Positions 45,266 through 58,689 of a stretch of 64,000 nucleotides of DNA are shown one piece after another. Numbering within the stretch: position 1 is the first letter of the stretch; each line of letters starts with the position of its first letter. A program made the position numbers and the translations under genes. The stretch is from Nansenia antarctica. Lineage: Eukaryota; Chordata; Actinopteri; Argentiniformes; Microstomatidae. The stretch is taken from NCBI GenBank assembly GCA_963989245.1, contig OZ022344.1:10953524-11017523 (forward strand). The letters run 5' to 3'. A model generated the notes under the pieces. The model worked only from the letters and a program-made list of their open reading frames with translations. It was not told where the DNA came from and ran no database searches.

Positions 45266-46791
45266 TTCCACACTTTTTTAAGATGTAAACTCTTAAAACA
45301 AGAACAATTTATAAAATAAGGGTCAAAACATTTTTGGAGAAAGAATAATAAAAATTCATCACAACCCAAAAATCCTAAAATTAACAACCAAGCTTAAAAT
45401 TAAGCACAGTACATCATACACAAGACAAAAATAAATAAAATTAAAATAAATCCAAACGACCGACGCCTTCTTGATTCTTGCATTTTCAATCTCTTCCTAA
45501 TCGGTCGTTGTCTGTCAGTGTCATTGAGGTTCAGGCAGTCGTCTGTCTCCTTCCATGTTGGACATGGTCTGGGGAGTGGTCTTTAGCACTATCGAAAACA
45601 TGATGCAGGCATTTCACCAGCATCTTCACTAGTACAGGTGTCCACACTTTGGACCCTGGCTGGACTCACAGGTATCTGTTGACAGATCCAACAATCAGAG
45701 TAATTCATCCTCGAAGCAAAATCTCTCATGATACTATGTGTCTTTCCTCCTTGAAACGGGCTGTTGAAACTGGAACACTGTCGTCGATGGTCGTTTGGTG
45801 GTTCTCTGTCGGGCCTGGCACCCTGGTGGCTGCGTCCTCCTCTGTCGGGCCTGGCACCCTGGTGGCTCTGGTTCCTCCTCTGTCGGGCCTGGCACCCTCA
45901 TCGTCATCTCCTCGGTGTTCTCTGGTGGGTCTGGTAACCCTGGTCGTCGTTTCCCTCTCTGGTGGCCCTGGTTCATCCCTCAATCATCTGGCTGGATATT
46001 GCGTAGCACGCCGTCTCTGGATTCTGGTAAAACGGCTTCCACTCTGAAATATATATCACATTCTTGCCGTGGCAAAAATCAAGTGTATCTGCAATAATAC
46101 AGGGCCACCACTGGTCTGTCTGAGGAGACAGTTAACAAAATAAAATAAAAACTGCAACAGAATTGTATGTCTAATCAAACCAACATCTTAATATCAAAAT
46201 AGGAAACGGTAGAACATTTTCGTGTGATTTGAAAATCATAAACAAATGTGTCATGTTTTATGATGTCAAAATATACTTACTGAAAAATCATTCAAATACA
46301 AGAAAAACCAGGGTTAATTGTTAATGAGTTAGTGGGAGTTAGCAATCAAAAATATAGTTTTTTTATGAGCCTCTGATACGACAGGCCACATGGTTCTTTT
46401 TTCAATACATCATGGTCTGAACAATGCATGAATACCAAACAGATCTATATAATTTTGGACAGGTTTATGCAAAAAACTCAAAGTGGAGAGTGATCAGTTC
46501 TCCCAGAGTTTCACACATAAACCTACCTTCTTGAGAATATAAATAACTCTCAGGGTCTTTCTGCGCAAGAAAGCAGCTCCCCATGACTTGGGTTAGGAAA
46601 TATAAAACCTTGCCTAATGCAAAAAAAATGTTTTTAAAATAGAAAAACAGAAACTCAAAAAGGGTCTCTTTTCACAACAAGAACATTCAAAACTCAACAA
46701 TTTTCCTAAAAGTGTCGGAAAACAAGAACATTCTTAAACCATCAAAGATATACAACTGTACATGGAGAAACAACAATTATAGACTATTTCC

Positions 46792-47020
46792 TAAAATTGC
46801 TGTTGTGGTGTCGGGCAGAATTTGTAGGAATGGTTGCCCCCACAATTATAACATGCAAAACCCTTATCACCCCACTGTCTGAAATTTGTTTGTGGCTGGC
46901 CATGCTGTTCTCTAGAACGTTTCTCTTGTCCTTCATAACAGCAGATAAACCCCATTTGTCTGCCATTATCTTAGCAGGACCAAGAAGTGGTGTCACTCTC
47001 TCTGAACGACTTGATTTTAT
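46792..47020 (-). CDS. Gag-like fragment with a CCHC zinc knuckle
   Basis: The - strand frame ending at a TAG (46794-46792) reads a basic, Gln-rich stretch (GQEKRSREQHGQPQTNFRQW), then CYNCGGNHSYKFC at 46852-46815 and a PTPQQQF end. The knuckle spacing is C-x2-C-x3-H-x4-C, one residue short of the usual x4 before His. Gag nucleocapsid knuckles bind packaged RNA. The frame is open to about 47020; farther upstream is not clear. A proline/arginine-rich repeat frame lies nearby at 45983-45726, and a 52-bp tandem repeat (GATATC at 47425, 47477 and 47529) sits in the leader. Confidence 0.6.
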
Positions 47021-48184
47021 ACCCATAAGATAGAAAACAGCTGTAATGTCTTATCTCAAATAAGAAAATTACAAAACAATTACAATACAATCCACAAACA
47101 AACTTGGTCTGTGGATATTAGACTCTGGGCTTCAGGGGAGGGGTGGCTGGTTTACATATGCACTGAGTCAACAGAAAAACTGAAGTATTAACACTGATTA
47201 ACTAATTAAAACTGGAGTTCAGAACTTTGATTAGCTCAATGAAACTCTATATTCATACATGGAAAATTCAGAACACCTGGTTGGCTCAATGAATTTTATG
47301 GATAAGTACCACCTCCCCACTTTTACACAGAACTAACCTCTGTGTAATAAAAACCCAATCCTAGATCAACCTAGGATTATTTTTAGACCTGTGTTAACCA
47401 ATATGTTGGATCTTAGTTAACCAAGATATCAATATGTTGGACCTCTAGTTAACCAACTTGGACCTTTGTTGACCAAGATATCAATATGTTGGACCTCTAG
47501 TTAACCAACTTGGACCTCTGTTGACCAAGATATCAGCTGATTTGGATCTTTTGTTAACCAAAAAACAGCAAAGTCTTATCACAATCAAATGGCACTAGTT
47601 AACCACTGTTCACGATCGGTTAGACTCCCTGGTTAGGCCCTCTCTGTAACCAGGTGAACAGCAACTCCCCCTGATTAGTCCCTGTCTGCAATCAGGTCAG
47701 CAGCCACTCCCTCTGGTTAATACTTTTACTGTAACCAGATAACAGCAACGTCGAAAGATACACGTATATATATATATATATATATCATATACACAAAAAG
47801 AGTAGTCTTATGATTTTGCCAGGTGCAATTATAGCCACGATAACATGTAAATCGTCTAAAAACGCCACAAGTCATGCATCACAAAGTGCACCCGGAAACA
47901 AAGACCTCTCCAAATGGGTATCTTTCTCCGATTAAATACCGTTCCGTATACAAATGAAAATCGACAGGCTTACCCTTGTTCGTGTAGTACGTAGACAGCG
48001 TGCTAAGGCCCTGATCATCCGCTCCCAGCCAATCCCAAAAAATAGAGGGGATCTCCTGACCGCGTCACTTGCTAGGTGAAACGGGAGAGGTCCGTCTCAA
48101 AAACAGCTCGTCAGCTGAAATGGCTGAGAACGGACAGAACAGGATACCTCCGCAGCCGCTCCCCTTGTTTCCTCGTCGCCAACT

Positions 48185-48788
48185 TGTTAGAGTAAATTAT
48201 TCAATAATGGCAGCCTGTTTCGTTTCAAGATGTATAAGAAAAGATATTTAATATTCTTCTGCAGAAGGAGGAAATTTACCAGCACGTCAGATAGGTCTTG
48301 ACAGTGAAAGTTCCTCAAAAAGTATCATCATTCATTTCATCTGAGTATTTATACAAACAGGTACCTTCAGGTAAGGGGTCCGCCCTCAGGTGAGGTTTAA
48401 ACCAATCATGAGCAATGGGTGTGGACCTGTACATTTGATGAAGGTGATTATGATGAAGGCTAGGGGGGAAGCGGCCCCCACTTTCTCTCAGATAGACAAA
48501 GGGTGAAAGCGGAACACAATGGCCACAACTGGTTCAGTCTGGTCTTAGAGTACTGGGTCTGGGGCAACACAAAGGTCATAAACTGCTCTCGATGGTAGGG
48601 CAATCAGGTCTTTGTAATCATGTAAATGTGTCTATTGTCTTAGCCCATGTCAAGCTTCAAGTAGAGAAACTGGTTCTGTTGTGTGTGACAACAGGAAATC
48701 ATCTTCTACAGTCTGCTGCAGACATTCAACCCAAGATGATGTTTGATTCTTAAATGTATCTTATTACATATAATAATTTTCTCTCACA
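48185..48788 (-). repeat. 5' LTR of the retroelement
   Basis: 604-bp direct copy of 44662-45265. A TATA-like GTATAAATACTCAG and a later AATATTAAATATC give promoter and polyadenylation-like signals on the - strand. Confidence 0.93.

Positions 48789-49856
<1,068 letters not shown>

Positions 49857-49907
<51 letters not shown>
49857..49907 (+). repeat. (CT)n microsatellite
   Basis: About 50 bp of perfect CT repeats. Confidence 0.97.
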
Positions 49908-49909
<2 letters not shown>

Positions 49910-50146
49910 TCAGTGAAGGTCTCCATCACAGTTCAGTTGTGTTAAAATGATCAAAGAGATCTTTGTTGATTAGGATGTAGTAGACAGTGGTCACACAGCT
50001 GGATTGATAACGCTTGACAGATGAACAAACGGGTTCGTTGTCAAGCATCAACAACATCTGGTTGTGTTTATTTAATCCGTTACAAGCGTGCTGCTCTCTC
50101 TAATCGTTGGGGTGTAGGCTGCGATAGACAGAGCCAGTCTGTGTAG

Positions 50147-50296
<150 letters not shown>

Positions 50297-51360
50297 CTAT
50301 AGGCTACTGTAGTGTATTAAATACTGGCTGTTGAATGCTGATTTATGGCGATTAGACCGTTATGAGGATTTAACGGGCTACCTGTCCGTTGGAATGTTGA
50401 TGTCAGATCGTTCTAGAACCGACAGGCAGTGACCGAGAGAGGATTCATACTGAAGTCGTGCTGTTTCCGTAGCGCGCACGAGGGTACGGTGATGTCGCTA
50501 TAGGGGAGGGTGCGCCGAGGAGTCACGTTGAGAAATGCAATCGATAGAAAAGAAAAGGTCAGTGTTAAACAATATCATGGTTCAAGACTACAAAAAGCGT
50601 TCATTTTACGTGGCATTGATCTTATCAACGTGTGTTGTTATATCCCCGTTATAATAACCATCCATATGATATGAATACCCTCGAGATGAACTCTCTTATG
50701 CTTTACACATCTGATCGATGAGAGCCCGAAATACATGTTTCCGTAAGCCTTATATAAAAGCCTCGAGACTGGGTTTACCGGGCCGCCTCGCACGCTTCCT
50801 TTGTCTGTCTGTGCGGTGATTGAACAAACAAAGACACGCGCAATACCGTTCCATTCCGTGGCATGACTATCTGCCTCTCGAGACCGCATCTGGGGTTGTA
50901 ATGTAATGGACTGTCAGTGACATCTGCCCTCGATAACGAGGTAGCGGATGTAGAGTAGGGATTGTAGCAGCAGCCTTTCTCGCTTTCTTTTTTGGTATGT
51001 AGACCGACTTAGCAAATGTCATACAATGCAACATGTCTTGTTCGTTTCGATGGAACGCTTCCGCCGAGAGCGCGGTGCACCTGTTAGAGCGTGTTCTCTG
51101 TGGAGGCCGAGGCTACCGTATACGATGCCTTTAACGACACGATTTTGGGAGTACATGCTTATACAAACTGATAATACTGATACTGAATTACAAGCCATAA
51201 ACAATATTCTGATCTTTTTTCTTTTTTTTCACATTTAAATCATTATGATCAGGAGGAACGTTTTTGCACTTTCACACTGAAACTGGAGAAACCTCATGGG
51301 AAACGGATGTTAGCCATGTTACTGGTGGTGAGAGGGAGAGGTAAAGGGAGGGAGAGAGAG
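50297..51360. other. Unique sequence, no gene recognised
   Basis: No repeats or coding homology seen. CpG is moderately frequent around 50400-50520 and 50780-51080. Confidence 0.5.
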
Positions 51361-51700
51361 AGAGAGAGAATGCTATTTGATCCTGACAGGCTCAGAACCA
51401 CACTTATACCAGGGTCTCACTATAAACCCCCCCTCCCCAGCCTCTCCTTTCCCCCGCCTCTCCTCTCCAGCCTCTCATTTCCCTAGCCTCTCTTCTCCGC
51501 TCCAGCCTCTCCTTTCCCCAGCATTTCATCTCTCCAGCCTCTCCTCCTCAGGTTCTCCTCTCTCCAGCCTCTCGTCCCCTGCCCCTCCTATCCAGGTTCT
51601 CCCCATCCCCTCCTCAGCCTCTCCTCCCCATGTTCTCCTCCCCAGCCCCATCTCTCCTCTCATCTCCTCTCCTCCCCAAGCCTCAGGTCTTTAATACCAG
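51361..51700 (+). repeat. Pyrimidine-rich CAGCCTCTCC-type repeat
   Basis: Irregular repeats of CCTCTCCTTTCCCCAGC over about 270 bp (51425-51690). The + strand Ser/Pro-rich open frame is a by-product. Confidence 0.85.
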
Positions 51701-51759
51701 GACCTTCATGAGTTTCTCACTAAGTGTTAATCTTTTGTCCTTCGTGCATAATTCACAGG

Positions 51760-51889
51760 ACACACACACACACACACTCCTACCCCTCAGGAGGACACAT
51801 GAAAAATTAATCCTGTTGACCCAGTGACAGCAGGGGTTACAGAAGCCTCTGCACTGAAGGAGTTAAACCAATCATATCCCATACACACA

Positions 51890-51937
<48 letters not shown>

Positions 51938-52000
51938 CAATTATGATGGTTATTTTGAGAATCTGTATGTGTGTGTGTGTGTGTGTGACATCTTGTGCTG
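51760..52000 (+). repeat. CA and TG microsatellites
   Basis: (CA)n at 51760-51776 and about 51884-51932, and (TG)n at 51968-51986. Confidence 0.93.
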
Positions 52001-52009
52001 TGTGTGCAA

Positions 52010-52420
52010 TTCAGTTCAATTCAATTCAAATAACTTTATTAGTCCCACTAGGGCAAATAGTTTAGGGCAGCATGTTCACAGAAAAACTTAAAAACGTCTC
52101 ACCACATACAAACATCAACAACAACAACAAGTGCACCAGGAGCTAGGAAGATCATTGGGTATCGTGGGTACCTTTAAATAATACAATACAATTCAACAAT
52201 CAATGAATACCATGAATATGCGTTATAGCCTACAGTGCATCGCTAGACTATCCGAGCACCTACAGAGAGTTGAACAGTCTGACCGCAGAAGGGATGAAGG
52301 ATTTGGAATAGCGGTTTGTTCTACAAGCAGGCAAGGCAAAGCGGCGCCTGATGGCAACAGAGATAATTCACCCGCCGGACAGTAATCCCCTGTGTCTCTG
52401 TCCTGGTCCTGGCAAGAGGA
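52010..52420 (-). mobile_element. LINE 3' fragment
   Basis: The (AATTC)n/ATAACTTTATTAGTCCCACT tail at 52010-52055 (- strand 3' end) is followed by the C-terminal coding end on the - strand (RYSKSFIPSAVRLFN reading near 52310-52270). It resembles the 3' end of the LINE at 20907-21835. Confidence 0.7.
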
Positions 52421-52486
52421 TATTGCCTTTGTGAGCTCCAGTAGTCAGTAGTCGAGAGGAAGAGGAGGAGAGGGGAGGTAGGGAGG

Positions 52487-52505
52487 GGGGGGGGGGGGGG
52501 GGGGG
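52487..52505 (+). repeat. Poly-G run in G-rich tract
   Basis: About 19 G residues at the end of an AGG/GAGG-rich stretch (52455-52505). A G-quadruplex is possible. Confidence 0.9.
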
Positions 52506-52792
52506 ACAGAAACAGAGGCTCTGTGATGTGTAAAATATTGAATCTAAAACTAAACTTGACACAGTGAGCTTTGCAAGAATAGGGCTAGGCAGGGTCAGCT
52601 GAGGTTGTCAGAATAGGAAGTTGCTCATTCAACTGTTCATGAACTCATACTGGTTCCCAGTTACTGTAAAACTTTGCATTGTATGACACCCTCATTTGCA
52701 TAACCGTTAAATGGAAATAGCTTGCCCAGCCGATAGACAGATATCAAACTGAGGTCAAACTGCCACACATAGAACTGAGAATAATCTAGACT

Positions 52793-52977
52793 CACCGAAC
52801 ACTTTATTAGGAACACTTGCTCACCTTCTCATTGATGGAGGTGGTGTAATGGTGTGGGGAATGTTTCTAACATCTTGTGGAATCATTACCACAAATAATT
52901 GAGGCTGTTTTGAGAGCAAAGGGAGGCCCTACCCAGTATTAGTGTAGTGTTCCTAATTAAGTTCTCTGTGAGTGTAT
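52793..52977. mobile_element. Tc1-like MITE related to 19957-20501
   Basis: Starts ACACTTTATTAGGAACACTT and ends GTAGTGTTCCTAATTAAG. The interior keeps GGTGGTGTAATGGTGTGGGG and GCAAAGGGAGGCCCTACCCA from the longer copy. The transposase is gone. Confidence 0.85.
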
Positions 52978-53791
52978 ATATAGATACACATAGATATCAG
53001 TCTAGACCCTTAGCTGTGGAAGTGTATATGTGCAGTTCTGCATGGTTGTGTGTGCTGTGGTGTAGTACTGTCTTACTACCAACCATACATCTTCCCCTCC
53101 TCCTTCCTGCTCTGTGATATATGGTGACACTCTGCATAAGTGTGTGTGTACGTGTGTGTGGGTGGGCTGAGACTGCAGTGACTCAGCTGTTCCTCCATCA
53201 GGCAGTAAGAGAGTCTGTCTGTCAGGATGAAATAATATTTTCTTCTGTCATAAATGAACTTCCTGCTGACCTCCTCCACCCACACAGCAAACTGCTGCTA
53301 GTCATTGCAACCTGTTGCTAGTCAATGTAATCTGCTGCTAGTCACTGCAACCCGCTGCTAGTCACTGCAACGTCAGGGTTGCCAACTCTCATGCTTCTGA
53401 CATGTGACGCACACTTTTACCTTCAGTCTCACGCTGCCCAAACAATTCTTACGACAAAACACTATTCTATTTTGAAATAAAATGTCAATGGATCAATAAA
53501 TTGTTAGTGACGTTGAATGTACACTGTAGTGTAGATACTCCGGGGGCATGTTTGAATGTGTAATTAGGCCCAATCCCAATTCACCCCTATGGCTCTGTTG
53601 TTTTCATGTAGGGTAGGGCTATTCACGGTGTCGGTACAGAATGTATTCGGGTCTGTTTGTGTGTTTGGGGCCCTGCCATTACAGATGACGTATCAGTATG
53701 ATTGGCTGCAGAGCCGTAAACAGAAGCCATCTGGGTTCCAGGAGCGGGCTAGTTTGCTAACGTTAGTCAGCTAGCTAACGTTAGTCTAGAT
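52978..53791. other. Unique sequence, no gene recognised
   Basis: Contains a short ~24-bp repeat (CTGCTAGTCACTGCAACC) in four copies at about 53293-53372. Confidence 0.6.
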
Positions 53792-54545
53792 CAGCGGTTC
53801 CCAACCTATGGGCCCCCTGGTGGTCCGCGAGAGTACTGCAAGTGGGCCGCCAAATCATGGGCAAAAAAATGGTTTTATTGACGTTTTTTTTGTTACAAAA
53901 ACGTTTTAATTTGAAAAAGATTTAAAAATCTTGGCTTGAACAGCCTTGATCGTATTGTGTGTGGTGTGCGCCGATATTTCCATCCGAAAAGAAGAAGTCA
54001 GCTCGCTTCTTGATTGGCTACATTCCATCCCCGTCACAATCGGACTCGCGAACAGGGTTTGCCAGATGGGATCGACATTTTCCACCCTAACCACAGTCTA
54101 AAACCGCTAATTCCACCCCCAAAAAACGAGCCCATCTGGCAACCCTAGTCGAGAGTCGGGAGTTGCCCACACACATAAGGATGTTTGGTCGTAAATATTG
54201 AACACATACAACATTTACGATCTTGGTATTTGATCACCTGCTATATAAAACATCGCCGCTCGGCTTTAATGGTTTAACTGCTATTTATTTTTTAAAATGT
54301 TGCCACGCTCCCTCTAGTTTTTGGTGAAATTACGTCGTTGTTTTGAGTTTCATGCGCGTGCACTCGAAAAAAAGTGTGTGCGCTTTGCGCGCTAGGTTTG
54401 GCCTCACCGGCACTAGTGTGAAAATTCCTGGGGGAAATAATGGACACCCATTTTTTTTACGCATCTGTAAAATGCCTGAGTGGGCCGCGAATACTGTAGA
54501 GATTTGTAAAGTGGGCCATGAGTCCAAAAAGGTTGGGAACCGCTG
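53792..54545. mobile_element. Non-autonomous hAT (SPIN/Charlie-like termini)
   Basis: Perfect 16-bp inverted ends CAGCGGTTCCCAACCT are flanked by GTCTAGAT at 53784-53791 and 54546-54553, fitting nTnnnnAn. A GGTCCGCGAGAGTACTGCA subterminal motif resembles the one in the hAT at 29654. No coding part remains. Confidence 0.94.
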
Positions 54546-54864
54546 GTCTAGATAGAGTGAGCTAACGCCTTTGATGCCACTCGCTGTACTAGCCTAGCTA
54601 GCCGACATCGGTTAAGTGCTAGCTAGCTAACGCTAGCAAAAAATGTCAATGTGAACCCCAGATTAACGTTAGCTAGCCACTGCCCAATAGTAATGTTATA
54701 AGGTGATCCATCAAACATAGCACAACCCAATTCCCCAAATTGCGTGCAAATTCATATTGACATTGTTTGCTAACGTTAGCTAGCTAGCACTTAACTGATG
54801 TCGGCTAGTTAGGCTAGTACAGCGAGTGGCATCAAAGGCGTTAGCTCACACTAGCTATCTAGAC
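54546..54864. repeat. Inverted repeat with ~95-bp arms
   Basis: Arms 54546-54640 and 54769-54864 share GTCTAGATAG, GCCTTTGATGCCACTCGCTG and AAGTGCTAGCTAGCTAACG in opposite orientation. The outermost 8 bp of the left arm are the target duplication of the adjoining hAT. Confidence 0.88.
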
Positions 54865-54939
54865 TGTGACATCGGATTTCGGAACGCCATGGAAAAACTG
54901 CGCTCCATGTCTACTAACGTTATCTACTGTATCTATATG

Positions 54940-55170
54940 TTTTAAGGCTGATTTGTGCATGTCGCCCATTTTTTACATATTTCCATGTCGCATGTTCCAT
55001 GTCGCATACTTAAATGGCATATGACGCCCGATATTAAACTTAAGTTCAGCCGCTTAGTTGTTGCACTTGTTACCTTTCTTCTAATATCAGTGCAAACTGG
55101 CTGGGAAGGAGCAGGATCGCTAGCCTACAGAGCACCGCTATTGTGTCATGAACTGGCCTGATTCAGTTGT
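54940..55170. repeat. Local direct duplication, copy 1
   Basis: Matches 57080-57275 with moderate divergence: TTTCCATGTCGCAT, GCCGCTTAGTTGTTGCACT and GCTAGCCTACAGAGCACCGC are shared. The segment ATGAGGCATTGTT..TTGATTGATT follows directly in copy 2 but is found after the hAT insertion in copy 1 (56647-56700). Confidence 0.83.
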
Positions 55171-55323
55171 TAAGTCGTGACGTGTTTCCGGGTCCAACGT
55201 TAGCTGAGGCGCTCTCTTCGAAATGCCACAGTAATAATATTTCATTATATTTGTATAGCGCTTTTCCGACGCTCAAAGACGCTGACAATATGGGAAAAAC
55301 GGGAAAGTGCTGTGCCCTTGTTG

Positions 55324-56499
55324 CAGGGGCGGATTTAGGATCGTAGGAGATCCGGGGCTTAGCCCAGAGGGAGAGTATAATGTGCGCGCGGAGCGCGCCG
55401 AAATTTTTTGCCTTCAACCTTCAACTTACCACCACCTTAAAGCGGACAAAAGGCACTGGAGAACACATATACATTCACACCCTTTAATGAAGCAAACTAA
55501 TTGTGGTGGTTCTGGGCACAGAGGGAGGTCAGCACACGTAGCTCCCCCTGTCAGTCACCATCATTTATATTTGTATAGAATTACATAATTGATGGGCTGA
55601 GGCTAGTTATGTTACAGTATGTATATCAGGGCAGACTCTGTGCTCACCACTTATATTGTATTTAGAGTCTTGTCCTGTGTTATATGACGATATATTACAT
55701 GTATTGTTGGCCTGTGTATAGTACTGTGAAATCAAATCCCCCCTGGGACATTAAACAAACTTAGTTAGTTAGAGTTACATCTTAGGATAGATTTGAGTCA
55801 TGTTCTGTATACATACATACTACCATAAGGGCATACTTAATGTGGTTACTCCATGTTTACTAGCTGTAACATTAACGTTACATCATTCTTTTTCACTTGT
55901 TACTCAGTCAACCAGAGTGCAGATATCAAAGACTATCAGCCTGTTATTCACTTTATTTGAATAAGTATTATAAGTATAATATTACTTTATTTGAATAAGT
56001 ATTATCCTTTGTTTGATTTCTTACCATGTACCGTAACAGTACCTTGCTATGTTTCATTTTCATTATAACATAACGTTATGTTATGATAGCCAGCTAGCAT
56101 TAGCAAACCGGAAAAGTAGTGTCAGTGAGTCAGTCACCTTTCTAATAAGATTCACAAACCTGAAACATCATCTATGTCATCACTGAAGTCATTGTTGTCA
56201 GCTGCTGATACGGCTGCTGCAACAGTTCTTGGCGCTTGTTTTGTTGAAAACAACTTTGGGATATCCATCCTTACAATTGTGCAAGTCAGGCACTGATTGA
56301 GATCACTTCTTCTTCAGGGCAGGGCAGGCTACGCAGTATGCAGGCTAATGTCGCGCAGCTGCTGCCTCTCTGTTGGACTCCGGTACTGCACGTTACTCAC
56401 GAGAGTTTTTTTTAAAAAAATTTTAAGTAAAACATTCGGGGCTTTTCAGAAAACATCCGGGGCTTGAGCCCCAGTAGCCACCCCCTAGCGCCGCCCCTG
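55324..56499. mobile_element. Non-autonomous hAT element
   Basis: Ends CAGGGGCGGATTTAGG and CAGGGGCGGCGCTAGG (complement) are flanked by CCTTGTTG at 55316-55323 and 56500-56507. Subterminal GATCCGGGGCTTAGCCC and GGGGCTTGAGCCCC are palindromic. No transposase. Confidence 0.93.
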
Positions 56500-56507
56500 C
56501 CTTGTTG

Positions 56508-57490
56508 TATGAATAGGTCTAAAAAAATTATTGAACTGTCATTCTACTGCTTTAGTATACTGGTACTCTGGTGCGGGGATTTTTTTATTTGGACCCGGAA
56601 ATTGCTAAATGTCACGCGTGACGTGACGTCAGACATAACAACCGAATAATGAAGCATTGTTGCTTTTTATTTGATGACTTGTTTGATTGATTGATAGGAT
56701 GAAACTTCGATGCTTTTCTAAGGCTGCATTTACATCGCAGGTCGTAATGCCTAGTTCCGATTTAGTGCCTATATCCGACTTTTTTTAACGCCTGAAGAAG
56801 AAAGCACTTCACTGTTGAAGTGAGTGAAACTCACATCAAACGTCATCATTTTCAATGATGTGCAAATCGGAATTGAGAGTTATATGCGACCTGCCTGGTT
56901 AGATCGCAGTCGCAAAGACACGTATATCTGAGGCTGGCATGAGATTGAGGCCTGAATCGGATCTGAGAATATCAGATTCAATGTGCTTTTTTACTGGTTA
57001 CACGTACATGTTACATATGTGCCATATGTGAGCAAAAATTATCCATTGTCACTTCTACCTGGTGGTGTAAACACAGCCTTGTGCAAGACAGTCCCGCATT
57101 TTGACATATTTCCATGTTGCATTTCCCCCCATATGACACCCGAAATTTAGCCGCGAAGTTGTTGCACTGTTGTTGGTCCTATATCAATGCAGACTGGCAG
57201 GGTATAAGCACGGGTTGCTAGCCTACAGAGCACCGCTATTCTGTCATGAACTGGCCTGATAATGAGGCATTGTTCTTTTTTATTTGATGACTTGTTTGAT
57301 TGATTAATAGCGTGCAACTTAAGTGGTGAACAAATCGCAAGCGTCGATGCTTTTCTATGATACTACTGATGACGTATCAGGGTCTTGAAGGGTTATCCCA
57401 TTTTATAGGGAAGATTTTCAACCAGGTAGGGGTAAAATTGAGAAATGGGATTGGGTCTTAGTCTATCACTATCACCCCCCCCCCATGCTA
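56508..57490. repeat. Non-coding, includes duplication copy 2
   Basis: 57080-57345 is the second copy of the block at 54940-55170 plus its continuation. I see no gene here. Confidence 0.7.
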
Positions 57491-57539
57491 CCGCCAGGAC
57501 CTTGGCATCAAAATCTCACTCCAGCCAGGTACCCAAATT

Positions 57540-57680
57540 AGGAAACCATGGCATCCTGCTGGCAGTGCTATTCTCTAGTTTTTCATGCATTTGCTCATAC
57601 AGTAGCTAGCTGTGGTGCAGACATTCTGCATCAAAGCAAAGCATAGCGTTTGATCTTTTTATTTTTCAAATCAGCATACT
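57540..57680 (+). repeat. Dispersed direct duplicate of 63695-63835
   Basis: Shares ATCCTGCTGGCAG, TTTCATGCATTTGCTCATAC, AGTAGCTA and AAAGCAAAGCATAGCGTTT with the later copy, same orientation, 6.2 kb away. Confidence 0.85.
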
Positions 57681-58332
57681 TGATGTCAGCTTCGCCCCCC
57701 TGTTACATACTGACCTGGGTCAAAATGGGGGGAGGCACCCAGGTGGAATAATGACTTAGCACATGCCAACGCTAGAGAACTACCAAAGAGCTGGCTATGG
57801 TGCCAGCCTGTAGCATGGCTGTGTGTGTAGCTAGCTACTCTGACTGTAGCATGACTGTGTGTGTAGCTAGCTAGCTACCCTGCTGTGTGTTGGCTGTATG
57901 TAGCTTGCTACTTTGACTGACTGCTGCACGGCTCAGTCCACTCAGAAAAGGACATCAATGATATGAAGATGATATGTGATGATTAATAATAATAATAATA
58001 TGGGTTTATACACCTGCTGCTCTTCACATCAGTACATCAGGACCCTCCCCCACCTCTTCCTCCTCCACCCACCACATCTCTAACACACTAACCTACATTC
58101 TACTCTGCTCATCCTCTCTAGAGCTGAAACTGCCCTCGTATGTCACAACCACTGAAGTTCCAGGTATCATATCTAATGGAAACAATCCATAGGTTATTCA
58201 TGTGTTATAACCATTTTACCCATGTGTTATTTAGAAGGCAAACAGTGTCTGTCTTTATTCTCCATTCTCTTCCTCTCCCTCTGATGTTGAGCATCTCAAT
58301 CTGCCCCAATCTAAGCAGTGCGTGCATGCATG

Positions 58333-58334
<2 letters not shown>
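57681..58334. other. No gene recognised
   Basis: Repeated CTGTAGCATGACTGTGTGTGTAG-like doublets with AGCTAGCTA runs near 57810-57880, and a short (ATA)n tract near 57985. Otherwise nothing supported. Confidence 0.55.
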
Positions 58335-58395
<61 letters not shown>

Positions 58396-58397
58396 AC

Positions 58398-58429
<32 letters not shown>
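58335..58429 (+). repeat. (TG)n microsatellite
   Basis: About 95 bp of TG with a CGTGTACACATG interruption. A shorter TG tract lies at 58623-58650. The 183-codon frame over both is an artefact. Confidence 0.96.
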
Positions 58430-58689
58430 TGTGGACTCAGCAGTGCAGTTATCAGACATACTTGGTTATCATCTTCCTGTCATCATGACCTCAGACAGGG
58501 CCAAGTCTAGCTCTCATACCTCTGATTGGCTGACAAATCTGCCTCCGAGCCATCTGATTGGCTGGCCCTCTACAGTAGGTCGCTTCTTCCGGTTGGTTAC
58601 ACATGCAAAAGTAGGGCAGTCAGTGTGTGTGTGTGTGTGTGTGTGTGCGTGTGCGGCATGTGTGCGAGAGAGACAGATAGTCGGCCCAT

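Larger units (their letters stand above)
44662..48788 (-). mobile_element. Complete non-autonomous LTR retrotransposon
   Basis: Two 604-bp direct LTRs, 48185-48788 (5') and 44662-45265 (3'), start TGTGAGAGAAAA and end CTCTAACA when read on the - strand. I find one difference between them (44757 against 48280). A primer-binding-like TTGGCGACGAGGAAACAAGG follows the 5' LTR (48183 downward), and a purine tract AAAAAAGTGTGGAA precedes the 3' LTR. The 2.9 kb interior keeps only gag-like pieces and no protease, RT or integrase. The insertion is in a CT microsatellite, so the 5-bp target duplication is ambiguous. It must be mobilised by another element's enzymes. Confidence 0.93.
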
